DNA from: CAVVAL01 sp963742725
Lineage (GTDB): Bacteria > Actinomycetota > Actinomycetes > Mycobacteriales > Cryptosporangiaceae
Length of the DNA: 64,000 nt
Assembly (NCBI GenBank): GCA_963742725.1
Contig: CAVUMX010000002.1
Coordinates: 1 to 64,000 of the forward strand
Reading direction: 5' to 3'
The notes under the pieces are model-generated. The model did no database searches and was not told the DNA's origin. It saw only the letters and a list, made by a program, of their open reading frames with translations. Position numbers and translations under genes: made by a program. Position 1 is the first letter of the stretch, and every line of letters starts with the position of its first letter. Positions 16,999-25,616 of the stretch are shown here, one piece after another.

Positions 16999-19053
16999 CT
17001 AAAAAGGAATCCAGGACTGCTCGACGAGGCTCGTGACGCCGCCCGCCCGGAGACCGCTCGCCGACACCGTCCACAGGGTGTCGTCGATGACGAGCGAGCG
17101 CCGGATCGACGGGTCCTTCGCGGTGGCCGGGTGCCGGACGACGCCACGCTCCGTGAGCAAACCGTCCTTCAGTTCGAGGATGAGCGCGCCGGGATTCTGC
17201 GGTCCCGTGTGGAGCATGAGCGGGATCACCAGCGTGCCCGTGCGGGGCCAGTACAGGAACGCGTGCGGGTCGAACTCCGCCTCCGAGCTGCTGTCGCGGA
17301 CGTGGTGCTGCGCCACACGGCGCGGCTTCGCCGGATCGCTCACGTCGAACACGGACACCTGCGTGCCGAGCTGCCGCCCCTCCCCCGTCGCCTCCTGGCC
17401 GATGCCGATCAGCGTCTTGTCGTCCACAGGGTGCAGGTAGGCCGAGTAGCCGTTGATCTTCAGCTCGCCGGTCACGCGCGGGCGGCGCGGATCACGCAGG
17501 TCGAGCGTGTAGACCGGGTCGGTCTGCCGGAACGTCACGACGTACCCGAGGTCGCCCGCGAACCGGACGGCGTAGATCCGCTCGCCCTTGCCGAGGCCGT
17601 CGACGCGTCCCACCTGCGTGAGGGTCCGGCCCTCGGCGCTGAGGACGTAGACGCTGCTCTGGGTCTGAGGCTGCGGCGGCGTCCGGGGTGGCGGCGAGTC
17701 CGCCTCGGGCGTCTTCCACAGCTCGGGCTGGTAGCGGGTGCTGGTGGTGGCGACGCGCAGGTGTCCGTCGTGCTCGGACATCGCGTACTGGTTCAGCAGC
17801 GCGCCGGGCACCGCGCCGGACGCGGAGTACCGGGGTCGGCCCGGCTTGCCGATGTCGAACTGGTGGATCTCGGTCTGCTCCACGGAGCCGCCCGGGCGCC
17901 GCTTCTGCGCCACCGGGTTGCCCCAGTCCCCGTGCGCGACGTAGAGGGTGGAACCGGTGGCGTAGACGGTCTCGCCGTCCGCCACGACCGTCAGCGGATC
18001 ACCGCTGGTCAGCGCCTTGGCCAGGTCGAACGTGTACACCGTGAGCATCGTCTGGCCCGTGTACTCGGCCGGGCGGACGACGTCCCCGCAGCCGACGTGG
18101 CCCTTCTCCTTGCGGCCGCCCTGCTCCAGCTCGAACCGGGGCAGCCACTGCTCGGGCGTGGACTTCGCGACGACGTCACGGTTCTCCTTGTCGACCTGCG
18201 CCGGGTCCTTGACGCCGTCCGGGTACCGGTACGGCAGGCGCGGACCGGACTTCACGACCACCCGCGCGGTGGCGCCGATCTGACGGGCGTCCAGGTAGGC
18301 CCCGTCGACCGTCAGCGAGCCGAGGACGCGCGGGCTGCCGGCGAGGTCCACCAGCACCAGGCGCGAGCCGCCTATCTGCCCGGGGTGGGGCATGATGTCG
18401 GCCGGCATGCCCTGCCGCGCCAGGTCGTCCACCGGCATCGGGAACCCGTACTGCCGGTTCACGATCACCAGCGCGCGGTCCTTGTGCAGGAGCAGCTGCG
18501 ACGCCGCGAAACCGTACGGGTCGCCGTCCTTGCCTCGCGCGAGATCCAGGTTCAGCGAGCCGGCGACGCGGCGGCTCTTCGCGTCGACCACCCGGAGGGT
18601 GCCGTCGACGACCGTGACAATCCGGCGGCCGTCCGTCTTCACGAGATCCGCCTCGTCGACGCCGGACTCGTGGTTGTTCGTCGTCGAATGGTCCAGGCTG
18701 GTGTCGCCGGCACGGTTGCCGGCGCGGTTGCCGGCGTTGTCGCCGCCCGGCGCCGCCGCCGCGTCCGGCACGGCCGGCTGGGGAGCACCCGCTATCGGGG
18801 CCTCCGGCATCGTGCCCTTCGCGGCGCCGTTCCGGTAGGCGAACTCGCCAAAGCCGACCCCGTGCTCGGCGGCCGCCTTGCGGAGCGCGTCCAGCGTCTC
18901 CTTGCACGAATCGAACGCGACGAGCCTGATCTGCGACGCGTCGATCTCAGAGGTGCGCTCCGTCGCGCGCGAATCCGTCGACGGGCCCGCCGTACACCCA
19001 CTCGCCACGAGCACCAGCGCCAGCGCGCCTGCCATCCGGGTCATCATGCCCAT
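16999..19053 (-). CDS. Secreted beta-propeller domain lipoprotein
   Basis: A 684-residue exported protein resembling the 'Beta propeller domain' family of secreted proteins (PF09826 type). The signal peptide ends in a lipobox, LVASGC. The pattern NHESGVDEADLVKTDGRRIV at the start of the propeller is typical of this family, and repeated blade-like strands continue to the C-terminus (SVFDVSDPAKPRRV, YTLDLRDPRRPRV). The function is unknown; related proteins sit at the cell surface. The ATG at 19053 is favoured by the signal peptide; no ribosome site is visible. The open frame upstream runs through repeat R1 and is not homologous. Confidence 0.82.
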   Translation of the reverse strand: MGMMTRMAGALALVLVASGCTAGPSTDSRATERTSEIDASQIRLVAFDSCKETLDALRKAAAEHGVGFGEFAYRNGAAKGTMPEAPIAGAPQPAVPDAAAAPGGDNAGNRAGNRAGDTSLDHSTTNNHESGVDEADLVKTDGRRIVTVVDGTLRVVDAKSRRVAGSLNLDLARGKDGDPYGFAASQLLLHKDRALVIVNRQYGFPMPVDDLARQGMPADIMPHPGQIGGSRLVLVDLAGSPRVLGSLTVDGAYLDARQIGATARVVVKSGPRLPYRYPDGVKDPAQVDKENRDVVAKSTPEQWLPRFELEQGGRKEKGHVGCGDVVRPAEYTGQTMLTVYTFDLAKALTSGDPLTVVADGETVYATGSTLYVAHGDWGNPVAQKRRPGGSVEQTEIHQFDIGKPGRPRYSASGAVPGALLNQYAMSEHDGHLRVATTSTRYQPELWKTPEADSPPPRTPPQPQTQSSVYVLSAEGRTLTQVGRVDGLGKGERIYAVRFAGDLGYVVTFRQTDPVYTLDLRDPRRPRVTGELKINGYSAYLHPVDDKTLIGIGQEATGEGRQLGTQVSVFDVSDPAKPRRVAQHHVRDSSSEAEFDPHAFLYWPRTGTLVIPLMLHTGPQNPGALILELKDGLLTERGVVRHPATAKDPSIRRSLVIDDTLWTVSASGLRAGGVTSLVEQSWIPF

Positions 19054-19183
19054 CCGACGCGAGCCGCGGGCCCGCGGTTCCCCGCGACCCGCACCGGCTG
19101 AGCGCCGTGTCGCGCGGGCGAAGCGCGCCGGTCCGCGGGCGGGGCGCGCCGAGCCGATGACGCGGGCGTTCGGCGCGGGCTGG

Positions 19184-19252
19184 CCCGCCGAGTTTCGGAC
19201 TTTTGAGGGGTCGGCGCGAGTCACAACCCTCAAAAGTCCGAAACTCGGCGGG
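19184..19252. repeat. Palindromic repeat family R, copy 1
   Basis: Two 26-bp perfect inverted arms (left 19184-19209, right 19227-19252; core CGGACTTTTGAGGG) enclose a 17-nt loop. Both outer ends are the GAGTTTCGG type, so this is the only fully symmetrical copy. It lies between divergent genes, the beta-propeller lipoprotein and the PHP protein. Confidence 0.88.
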
Positions 19253-19320
19253 GAGGCGTGCGGGCGGCGCGCGTGGCGGAACGCGGCGGGCGAGTGCGGC
19301 CGGCGCGTTACGGTACGGGC

Positions 19321-20355
19321 ATGGTGTCCAGCCAGTCCCGCGATCCCGTCGCCGATCTGCGCCGGATCGCGTTCCTCCTGGAACGCGCGCGCGAGAAGTC
19401 TTACCGGGTACGGGCGTTCCGGACCGCCGCCGGCGTGATCGCGAAGCTGGACCAGTCCGAACTGGCGAGCCGCGCCGAGTCAGGGATGCTCGCGAAGCTC
19501 AAGGGCGTGGGCGACGTGACGGCGCGCTGCGTCGCCGAGTCCCTGGCGGGCGAGGAGCCGGTGTACCTGCGCCGGCTGGAGGCGACCGCCGGCGAGTCCG
19601 TGGACGACGCCGGTACGGCGCTACGCCTGCTGCTGCGCGGCGACTGCCACACCCATTCGGACTGGTCGGACGGTGGATCGCCGATCCGCGAGATGGCCGA
19701 AGCGGCGCGCGACCTGGGCCACGAGTACATGGTGCTGACCGACCACTCCCCCCGCCTGACCGTCGCCAACGGACTGTCCGCCGAACGGCTCGTCCGCCAG
19801 CTCGACGTGGTGGCCGAGCTGAACGACGAGCTGGCGCCGTTCCGGATCCTCACGGGCATCGAGGTCGACATCCTGCTCGACGGGGCGCTCGACCAGACCG
19901 ACGAGCTGCTCGACCGGCTCGACGTGGTCGTCGCGAGCGTCCACAGTGCCCTGCGCAGCCCGAGCAGCGAGATGACGCCACGGATGCTGGCGGCCGTCGC
20001 CAACCCGCACGTCGACATCCTCGGCCACTGCACCGGACGGCTCGTCACCGGCGAACGCGGCAAGCGCCCTGAGAGCGAGTTCGACGCCGACGCGGTGTTC
20101 GCCGCCTGCGCCGAGCACGACGTCGCCGTGGAGATCAACTCCCGGCCCGAGCGGCTGGACCCACCGAAACGGCTTCTGCGACTCGCGGTCGAGGCTGGCT
20201 GCATGTTCAGCATCGACACCGACGCCCACGCGCCCGGCCAGCTCGACTGGCAGCCGTACGGGTGCGCGCGCGCCGCCGCGTGCGGCGTCGACCCGGCGAC
20301 GGTCGTCAACACCTGGCCCGCCGAGGACCTCCTCGCCTGGGCCGCCGCCCGCTAG
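19321..20355 (+). CDS. PHP-domain phosphoesterase, PolX-like without polymerase domain
   Basis: A 344-residue protein made of an N-terminal helix-hairpin-helix region like that of family X DNA polymerases (LKGVGDVTARCVAESL near residue 60-75) and a C-terminal PHP metal-dependent phosphoesterase. The PHP metal ligands are all visible: DCHTHSDWSDGG, VLTDHS, GIEVDIL, VASVHSAL, ILGHCTGR, EINSRP and DTDAHAPG. The nucleotidyltransferase palm of true PolX is missing. A role in DNA end processing is plausible but inferred. The ATG at 19321 begins the homology; upstream codons are non-homologous and border repeat R1. Confidence 0.88.
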   Translation: MVSSQSRDPVADLRRIAFLLERAREKSYRVRAFRTAAGVIAKLDQSELASRAESGMLAKLKGVGDVTARCVAESLAGEEPVYLRRLEATAGESVDDAGTALRLLLRGDCHTHSDWSDGGSPIREMAEAARDLGHEYMVLTDHSPRLTVANGLSAERLVRQLDVVAELNDELAPFRILTGIEVDILLDGALDQTDELLDRLDVVVASVHSALRSPSSEMTPRMLAAVANPHVDILGHCTGRLVTGERGKRPESEFDADAVFAACAEHDVAVEINSRPERLDPPKRLLRLAVEAGCMFSIDTDAHAPGQLDWQPYGCARAAACGVDPATVVNTWPAEDLLAWAAAR

Positions 20356-20395
20356 CCAGCTCGCGCCCGGCGCGCCACCGCGCCACCCGACTTCC

Positions 20396-20438
20396 GACCG
20401 GTGGGATCGTGAGCCCTGGCTTCACAATCCGACCGGTC
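20396..20438. terminator. Imperfect hairpin after the PHP gene
   Basis: GACCGGTGGGATCGTGAGCC pairs with GGCTTCACAATCCGACCGGTC over about 18 bp with two mismatches and a bulge. It lies 40 bp past the PHP stop and precedes the minisatellite. It could end the PHP transcript, though no T tract follows. Confidence 0.45.
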
Positions 20439-20461
20439 ACCGGGCGACGCACGCGGGGCCA

Positions 20462-20631
20462 GCACCGCACGCAGGCGACGCGCGCGAGGGCAACGCGCGT
20501 GAGGGCAGCACCACACGCAGGCGACGCCCGCGAGGACGGCACCACACACAGGCGACGCCTCCGAGGACGGCACCGCAGCCGGGCAACGCGCGTGAGGGCA
20601 GCACCCACACGCGAGCGGCGCGCGTAAAACG
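20462..20631. repeat. Degenerate 31-bp minisatellite
   Basis: At least four 31-bp units beginning GCACCRCA and ending GAGGRC(A/G) start at 20462, 20508, 20539 and 20570, with a 15-bp partial unit between the first two and a diverged fifth from 20601. This array and the hairpin before it account for the 350-bp gap between the PHP gene and the next small gene. Frames through it are arginine-rich, differ between strands and show no homology. Confidence 0.7.
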
Positions 20632-20707
20632 CCGCGCGCGGGCGCGACGTGCGCGGCGTGCGAGGGCGGCCACGCGCGGGCGGGGTGCGCGGCGCTAGCC
20701 TGCTCGG

Positions 20708-20881
20708 GTGACTGAGTCGCAGGTTCCTGTGCTGCTGATGGTGATCGTCGCCGGTGTGCTGGTGGCGTGGGTGCTCCGGCGTTTCCGGCCGCTGATGCCG
20801 CTGTCGCGGCGCATCCTCTACATCGTCGGCGGCGCGATCCTCATCGGCGGCTTCTTCTACGGGGCGATCGTCAACCGGTGA
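20708..20881 (+). CDS. Small two-helix membrane protein
   Basis: A 57-residue protein. It starts with GTG (VTESQVPVLLMV), has a first hydrophobic helix (about residues 6-23), a basic loop (LRRFRPLMPLSRR) and a second helix rich in glycine and aromatics (ILYIVGGAILIGGFFYGAIV). Third codon positions are about 90 percent G or C, like real genes around it. The positive charges in the loop predict both ends outside. Function unknown. Its last 11 bases overlap the convergent glycosidase gene. Confidence 0.65.
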   Translation: MTESQVPVLLMVIVAGVLVAWVLRRFRPLMPLSRRILYIVGGAILIGGFFYGAIVNR

Positions 20882-22346
20882 CCGGGTCGGTCGTCGGCGT
20901 CAGCACCATGAGTCGCAGCTCGTTCGGCTCCAGCGGCAGCGTCTGGCTGTAGTAGGTGCCGGCGGTGCGGGGCCCGACCACCAAGGTCTGGACGGGCGTC
21001 ATCGCGCCGGCGTGCGTACCGGCGTCGATGCGGTACCGGGTGACGCGCACGTTCGACGTCCGGAACGTGGCGGGGAAGTTCTTGATCACGGTCCGCGAGT
21101 CGTAGGCGGCCGCGTTCGTCCACTGGTAGTTCCAGGTCATGACGGCCACGCTGGTGGCGTCCGCGCCGGTGAGGCCGTAGACGCCGAGGCCCCGCGCGGT
21201 GAGCGTGTCGGACGTCGTCCGGTACCGGGTGCCGGGCAGCATCGACAGGGCGCGGACCGCGTTGTAGTACGGCCGGGGCGTGCCGCTGGCCAGGTCGACG
21301 AACAGGTCCTTGCGGTCGTTCTCGGGGTGGTCGAGCGTCCAGTCGAACGGGATCACGTTCCGCTGGCCCGCGTAGTGGTAGTGGAGCGAGGCGAGCGCGG
21401 CGGCCTGGATGTGCCAGTCGGCCTCGATGCCGAGGTCGGACGCCCGGGTCATCGGGAACACCCCCACCTCGCTCACGAGCGCCGGCACGAGCGGCAACTT
21501 CCGGGCCGTGAGCCAGCTGTCGAGCCGGGCCCGCTCGGTCGCGACGCTCGCCGGGTAGTCCTTGAGCGCGGTCCACGGCAGCGCGGGATCGGTGTTGGTC
21601 AGGTACTGGTGGTAGGAGACGAAGTCCAGCCGCTTGGACGGCGTCGGGTCGGCGGCGTACCGGTCGAGGAACGCCGTGATGCGCCACTCGCTGAAGATGT
21701 CGGTGGTGGGCCCGCCCACCTTGAGCGCCGGACCGGGCAGCCCCAGGGCGTTGACCGCGTTCACGACCCGGTACATGTGCTGGTACTTCGGGTAGTACTT
21801 CGCGACGTCCTTCGCGTCCGCGTAGTCCTCGTTCTCGACCTCGACGAACTCGATCCTCGGGTACCGCTGCTTGTAGTGCGCGAGCATGTCGCGCTGCGCG
21901 GCGAAGAGCTGATCGGCCGTCCAGGTGCCGCCGGTGACCAGGGGGTCGTACCCGCTCTGCCAGTTCACCAGGAGGCTGCCGGCGCGGGAGTGGTGCGTGG
22001 CGACGTAGTCGTGCCATTTCGCGTAGTCCGGCACGCGGGTCGTGGGGTCGACGGTGTCGGTGAACCGGAGCCAGATGCGGGCACGTTCAAGGCGCAACGC
22101 GTCCAGCGCGGCGAGGGTCTGCGGGCCGTGGCGCCAGCTCTTGGGCGTGGCGCTGAGCTGCCGGCCCGGACCGAACGGGAACTGCCCCTGGCTCGCCGCG
22201 AGGTCGACCGAGACGGTGCTCAGCGGCAGCGCCGCCTTGTTCAGCGCCGCCTCCTCCGCCGACGCCCTGGAGACGAGGCCGGGTAGGACCGCCACGGGCA
22301 CGAGCAGGGCGGCGAGAGCGAGGCCAAGCAGGGCTAACCGGCGCAC
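20871..22346 (-). CDS. Secreted glycoside hydrolase, GH39-like TIM barrel
   Basis: A 491-residue exported enzyme with a signal peptide (about 30 residues ending SRASAEE). The body resembles clan A glycosidases such as GH39 beta-xylosidases: EFVEVENEDY near residue 165 fits the acid/base N-E pair after strand 4, and VSEVGVF near residue 295 fits the nucleophile glutamate after strand 7. A C-terminal beta-sandwich-like region follows (VAVMTWNYQW). Substrate is unknown. GTG start with GGAAGG upstream. Family assignment is by motif only and may be a relative such as GH5 or GH30. Confidence 0.72.
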   Translation of the reverse strand: MRRLALLGLALAALLVPVAVLPGLVSRASAEEAALNKAALPLSTVSVDLAASQGQFPFGPGRQLSATPKSWRHGPQTLAALDALRLERARIWLRFTDTVDPTTRVPDYAKWHDYVATHHSRAGSLLVNWQSGYDPLVTGGTWTADQLFAAQRDMLAHYKQRYPRIEFVEVENEDYADAKDVAKYYPKYQHMYRVVNAVNALGLPGPALKVGGPTTDIFSEWRITAFLDRYAADPTPSKRLDFVSYHQYLTNTDPALPWTALKDYPASVATERARLDSWLTARKLPLVPALVSEVGVFPMTRASDLGIEADWHIQAAALASLHYHYAGQRNVIPFDWTLDHPENDRKDLFVDLASGTPRPYYNAVRALSMLPGTRYRTTSDTLTARGLGVYGLTGADATSVAVMTWNYQWTNAAAYDSRTVIKNFPATFRTSNVRVTRYRIDAGTHAGAMTPVQTLVVGPRTAGTYYSQTLPLEPNELRLMVLTPTTDPVTG

Positions 22347-22434
22347 GATGCAACCTTCCAGGCTGGTACGGGAGCAACCAGGATCATGCTAGTGGTAGCG
22401 GCGAGGTCCGCGCCGAAGCCCTGTGGAAAACGCG

Positions 22435-23424
22435 CTACCCCAGGTCAGCGACCAGATCAGCCGCCGGCAGCTCCCGCACGGCGGCGAAGCCCTGGCCCGC
22501 GAACAGCGACATCACCTCGGGGTCGCCGCTGGCCCGCAGAGGCCGGGTCACGTGGTGTACGTCGGGATACGCCGCCGGCGCGAACGGACCGTGGTCGAGC
22601 AGGAACCGGTTCGTCAGCGCACGCGCCGGGCGTCCGCTGAAAGCCCGGGTGACGGCGGTGGCCTGGTACGCGCGGTCGAGCAGGGCACGCCGGTGGGCCA
22701 CGGCGGTGCCAGCCTCGGGGCAGCAGAGGAACGCCGTCCCGAGCTGGGCGGCGACCGCGCCCGCCGCGCGGACGGCAGCCACATCGGCGCTGGTCATGAG
22801 CCCGCCCGTAGCCACGAGCGGCAGGTCCACCGTGGCCCGGACCTGCGCCAGCAATGTCAGCAGCGGAACCATCTCGCCGCCCGTCGGAGACGCCGGGTCG
22901 TTCACGAACGTGGCCCGGTGCGCGCCCGCCTCCATGCCCTGGACGACGAGCCCGTCGAGGCCGCCGGCGATCGACGCCTCGGCCGCCGTCGTGACCGTGC
23001 CCCACACCTGCGTACCGACGCCCCGCAGGCTGGCCACGGTCTCCGCGTCCGGGCAGCCGAACGTGAAGCTCACGACAGGAACCGCGCGGTCCCGGACGAC
23101 GTCCAGCTTCGCCGCCCATCCGTCGTCGTCGTGCCGGGGCTCGCCGAGCGTCACGCCGCGGGCGTCGGCCTCGGGCCGTATCCGTTCGACGTAGGCCGAC
23201 ACGTCCTCGCCGGGTGGGCCGGGCACGAACAGGTTCACGCCGAACGGCTCGCCGGTGAGCGCGCGGACGGCCGTGATCTGGGCGTCGAGGTCGTCCGCGG
23301 TGCGGTACCCGGCGGCGAGGAACCCGAGCCCGCCCGCTCCGGACACGGCCGCGACCAGCTCAGGCGTGGACGCGCCGCCAGCCATGGGCGCCGCGATCAC
23401 CGGACTCGACCTGCCACCGATCAT
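22435..23424 (-). CDS. Nitronate monooxygenase (2-nitropropane dioxygenase family)
   Basis: A 329-residue FMN-dependent TIM-barrel enzyme that oxidises alkyl nitronates such as propionate-3-nitronate. It begins VIAAPMAGGASTPELVAAVS, the class I start, continues with GGLGFLAAGY, and has GLDGLVVQGMEAGAHR and LVATGGLMTSADVAA, the phosphate-binding glycine-rich loops. The ATG at 23424 has GAGAGGGG upstream. It diverges from the sigma factor gene after about 100 bp. The substrate could also be another activated acid; the annotation is at family level. Confidence 0.88.
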   Translation of the reverse strand: MIGGRSSPVIAAPMAGGASTPELVAAVSGAGGLGFLAAGYRTADDLDAQITAVRALTGEPFGVNLFVPGPPGEDVSAYVERIRPEADARGVTLGEPRHDDDGWAAKLDVVRDRAVPVVSFTFGCPDAETVASLRGVGTQVWGTVTTAAEASIAGGLDGLVVQGMEAGAHRATFVNDPASPTGGEMVPLLTLLAQVRATVDLPLVATGGLMTSADVAAVRAAGAVAAQLGTAFLCCPEAGTAVAHRRALLDRAYQATAVTRAFSGRPARALTNRFLLDHGPFAPAAYPDVHHVTRPLRASGDPEVMSLFAGQGFAAVRELPAADLVADLG

Positions 23425-23521
23425 CGGAGCCCCCTCTCAACCTTCTCCACCGTACCGGCGTCGTAGTCGGTGACATCCCACGAGGAGGGGCGACGATGAT
23501 GACACGACGGGGCAGCGTGCC

Positions 23522-24061
23522 GTGGCGATCAACGAGGTGAACGCCGCGCCGCTGATGGGGAGGCTCGTGGCGGCGGACCAGAAACGGACGTTCGAGGAGT
23601 TCGTGCTCGGGCAGTCCACGGCGCTGCTCCGGGTCGCCTACCTGCTCACCGGCGACCGGCACCAAGCCGAGGATCTGCTGCAGGGCGTGCTGGAGCGGAT
23701 GTACGCCCGGTGGAAGCGGGTCACCGACAACCCGAACGCGTACGCGCGGCGCGCGCTGGTCAACGCCGCGAACAGCAGGTGGCGCCGGCGGCGACCCGAG
23801 ACGAGTCTCCGGCCGGAACACGACCGCGGGCAGCCCGACCGCACCGAGGCGGTCGTCGTGCAGGACGCGGTGGTCCGCGCGTTGCGCGAGCTGACGGCCA
23901 AACAGCGCGCGGTGGTCGTCCTGCGCTACCTGGAAGACATGAGCGAGGCCGAGACCGCCGCCGTGCTGCGGGTCTCGGTGGGGACGGTCAAGGCGCACGG
24001 GTCGCGAGGCCTGGCGCGGCTCCGCGAGGCACTCCACGCCACGGAAGGACGAGGACGATGA
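23522..24061 (+). CDS. SigE-family ECF-type RNA polymerase sigma factor
   Basis: A 179-residue sigma-70 factor of the actinobacterial SigE subfamily. Region 2 appears as VLGQSTALLRVAYLLTGDRHQAEDLLQGVLERMYARW and region 4 as LTAKQRAVVVLRYLEDMSEAETA followed by a helix-turn-helix (VLRVSVGTVKAHGSRG). GTG start. Its stop overlaps the start of the next gene (ATGA), whose product has one membrane helix and is a candidate regulator of this sigma. No matching promoter consensus was identified by eye. Confidence 0.9.
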   Translation: MAINEVNAAPLMGRLVAADQKRTFEEFVLGQSTALLRVAYLLTGDRHQAEDLLQGVLERMYARWKRVTDNPNAYARRALVNAANSRWRRRRPETSLRPEHDRGQPDRTEAVVVQDAVVRALRELTAKQRAVVVLRYLEDMSEAETAAVLRVSVGTVKAHGSRGLARLREALHATEGRGR

Positions 24062-25368
24062 GCCCCACGGTCGAGGACGAGGTCCGGCAGGCGCTCCGCG
24101 CGGCCACGGACGAGCTGGCACCGTCGCCGCAGCTGCTGACGCTGGCCACGGCAGGAGGCCGACGCCGGGTCCTGCGCAGGCGCGCGCTCGTGGCGTGCGC
24201 GACGGTCGGCGTCGTGGCGGTCGCGGGTGTGGCGGTCATGCCGAAGGGGGAATCGGACTTCGCCCCGGCCACGAACGACACCCGCGACATCGCCGTACGC
24301 CTCCTGACCAGGCCGACCGGCGGTGACCTCGCCGGCGACGACGCGTTCCGGCGGTCGGCCGTCACCGCGTGGACGACCCGCCCGCACAAGGGGCAGAAGG
24401 CCACGCAGCTCGGCGAGCCGCGCGTCGTGTGGGCCGGCGCCACGCCGCCCGGACGCGCGGCCGTGGTCGTGCAGCCGGCGACGCTGCTGCCGGACCTTCC
24501 CGGCAGTTCGCCCGAGCGCGGCATCCTCACGGGAGTGCTGGAGCAGGACGCCGCCGGCGTGTGGAGCGTGTACGAAGGCCGGTACCCAGGTCCCCTCACG
24601 ATCGCGTTCTTCACCGGACCCGGCGGGCTCGACCTGGTCACGCCCGACACGGGACGGCCATTGGAGTACTCCATCCCACCGCCCAATGTCGGCGGGCAGC
24701 TGCTCGGCGGCGATCCCGGCAACTGGAAGCCCATGCGGCTCACCGCCGGCGCCTATCGCGCGCGGGTGCCGGTCGGGACGATCCTGGGCGGCGTGAGCAT
24801 CCGCCCGGTCGGCGAGCACCGCTCCAGGGAATCTGTCGTCCTCGCTCACAACAAGGTGCTGATCGACGACGCGAATAGCCGGCCGAACCGGTGGGGCCTC
24901 TCCTGGGACGCCGTGCTGCCGGCCGGCTCCACGGCAGGCTGGTCCGCGCCGCCGCCTGCCGGTGCGGGCAGCCCTCTGCGCGAGGCCATCGCGACCAAAC
25001 CCGGAGTCACGCCGGACGGCAAGTGGAGCGTGTACGGGACAGCGCCGGACGGCGCCCGGTTCGTCATCGGCGAGGCGCTGCACAAGGACGGTCCGAGCCA
25101 GCTCTACGGCGTCCTCCTCACCGCGGGCGGCGGCAGCCAGCTGTTCCACGCCGGTGTCGTCAACGGGGAATCGGCACTGCCGGTCATCGCCACGCTGCCC
25201 GGGAACCGGGGCATCGTGATCGCCCAGCACGAGTCACGGCTGCGGTGGCGCACCGGATCCGGACCCTGGTCCGCGCCGGCCATGTCGGCCGCGCTGGTGC
25301 CGCCCGGCACGACCGAGGTGGAGCTGCTGCCGTCAACCGGCGTGCCGGAGATCCTCCCGCTCCCCTGA
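24058..25368 (+). CDS. Membrane-anchored protein coupled to sigma factor
   Basis: A 436-residue protein with a short cytoplasmic N-terminus (VEDEVRQALRAATDELAP), one transmembrane helix near residues 43-62 preceded by arginines, and a large extracytoplasmic domain with no family I recognise. The topology and the four-base overlap with the SigE-type sigma gene fit proteins that follow such sigma genes in actinomycetes and may hold the sigma inactive at the membrane, but no zinc-binding anti-sigma motif is visible. The following 250 bp are extremely GC-rich, with a duplicated 20-bp segment near 25520 and 25551, and appear non-coding. Confidence 0.7.
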   Translation: MSPTVEDEVRQALRAATDELAPSPQLLTLATAGGRRRVLRRRALVACATVGVVAVAGVAVMPKGESDFAPATNDTRDIAVRLLTRPTGGDLAGDDAFRRSAVTAWTTRPHKGQKATQLGEPRVVWAGATPPGRAAVVVQPATLLPDLPGSSPERGILTGVLEQDAAGVWSVYEGRYPGPLTIAFFTGPGGLDLVTPDTGRPLEYSIPPPNVGGQLLGGDPGNWKPMRLTAGAYRARVPVGTILGGVSIRPVGEHRSRESVVLAHNKVLIDDANSRPNRWGLSWDAVLPAGSTAGWSAPPPAGAGSPLREAIATKPGVTPDGKWSVYGTAPDGARFVIGEALHKDGPSQLYGVLLTAGGGSQLFHAGVVNGESALPVIATLPGNRGIVIAQHESRLRWRTGSGPWSAPAMSAALVPPGTTEVELLPSTGVPEILPLP

Positions 25369-25616
25369 GGAAAGCGTTCGCTCGACGGCGGGCGTCGCCG
25401 GCGGGCGTCGGCGCCGCTCGCCGCCAACTGTCGGGGATATCGGGGTATCCGGCGCCCGGTTTCAGCACGGCATCCCGAACAGTCCGGTTCGCGCGCGGCG
25501 GGCGCGCGGGCGGCGGCCGGCGCCCGGCGGATGGCGCGCGGGCGGCGCGCGGCGCCCGGCGGATGGCGCGCCACCCGCCGCCCGCGGCGGGCGGCTGGCG
25601 CGCGGGCGCGGGCGCG

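Noticed and set aside
16702..19101. 799-residue plus-strand ORF opposite the beta-propeller gene.
   Set aside because: It is the complementary reading of a real gene: Arg/Val-rich with no domain, while the minus strand encodes a signal peptide and propeller strands.
20437..20673. Cys/Ala/Arg-rich minus-strand ORF with internal repeats in the 20.4-20.7 kb gap.
   Set aside because: The repeats come from the 31-bp minisatellite; no ribosome site and no homology.
25369..25616. Coding possibility in the very GC-rich stretch after the sigma-partner gene.
   Set aside because: Frames are simple Arg/Ala/Gly strings and contain a duplicated 20-bp segment; I see only non-coding DNA.
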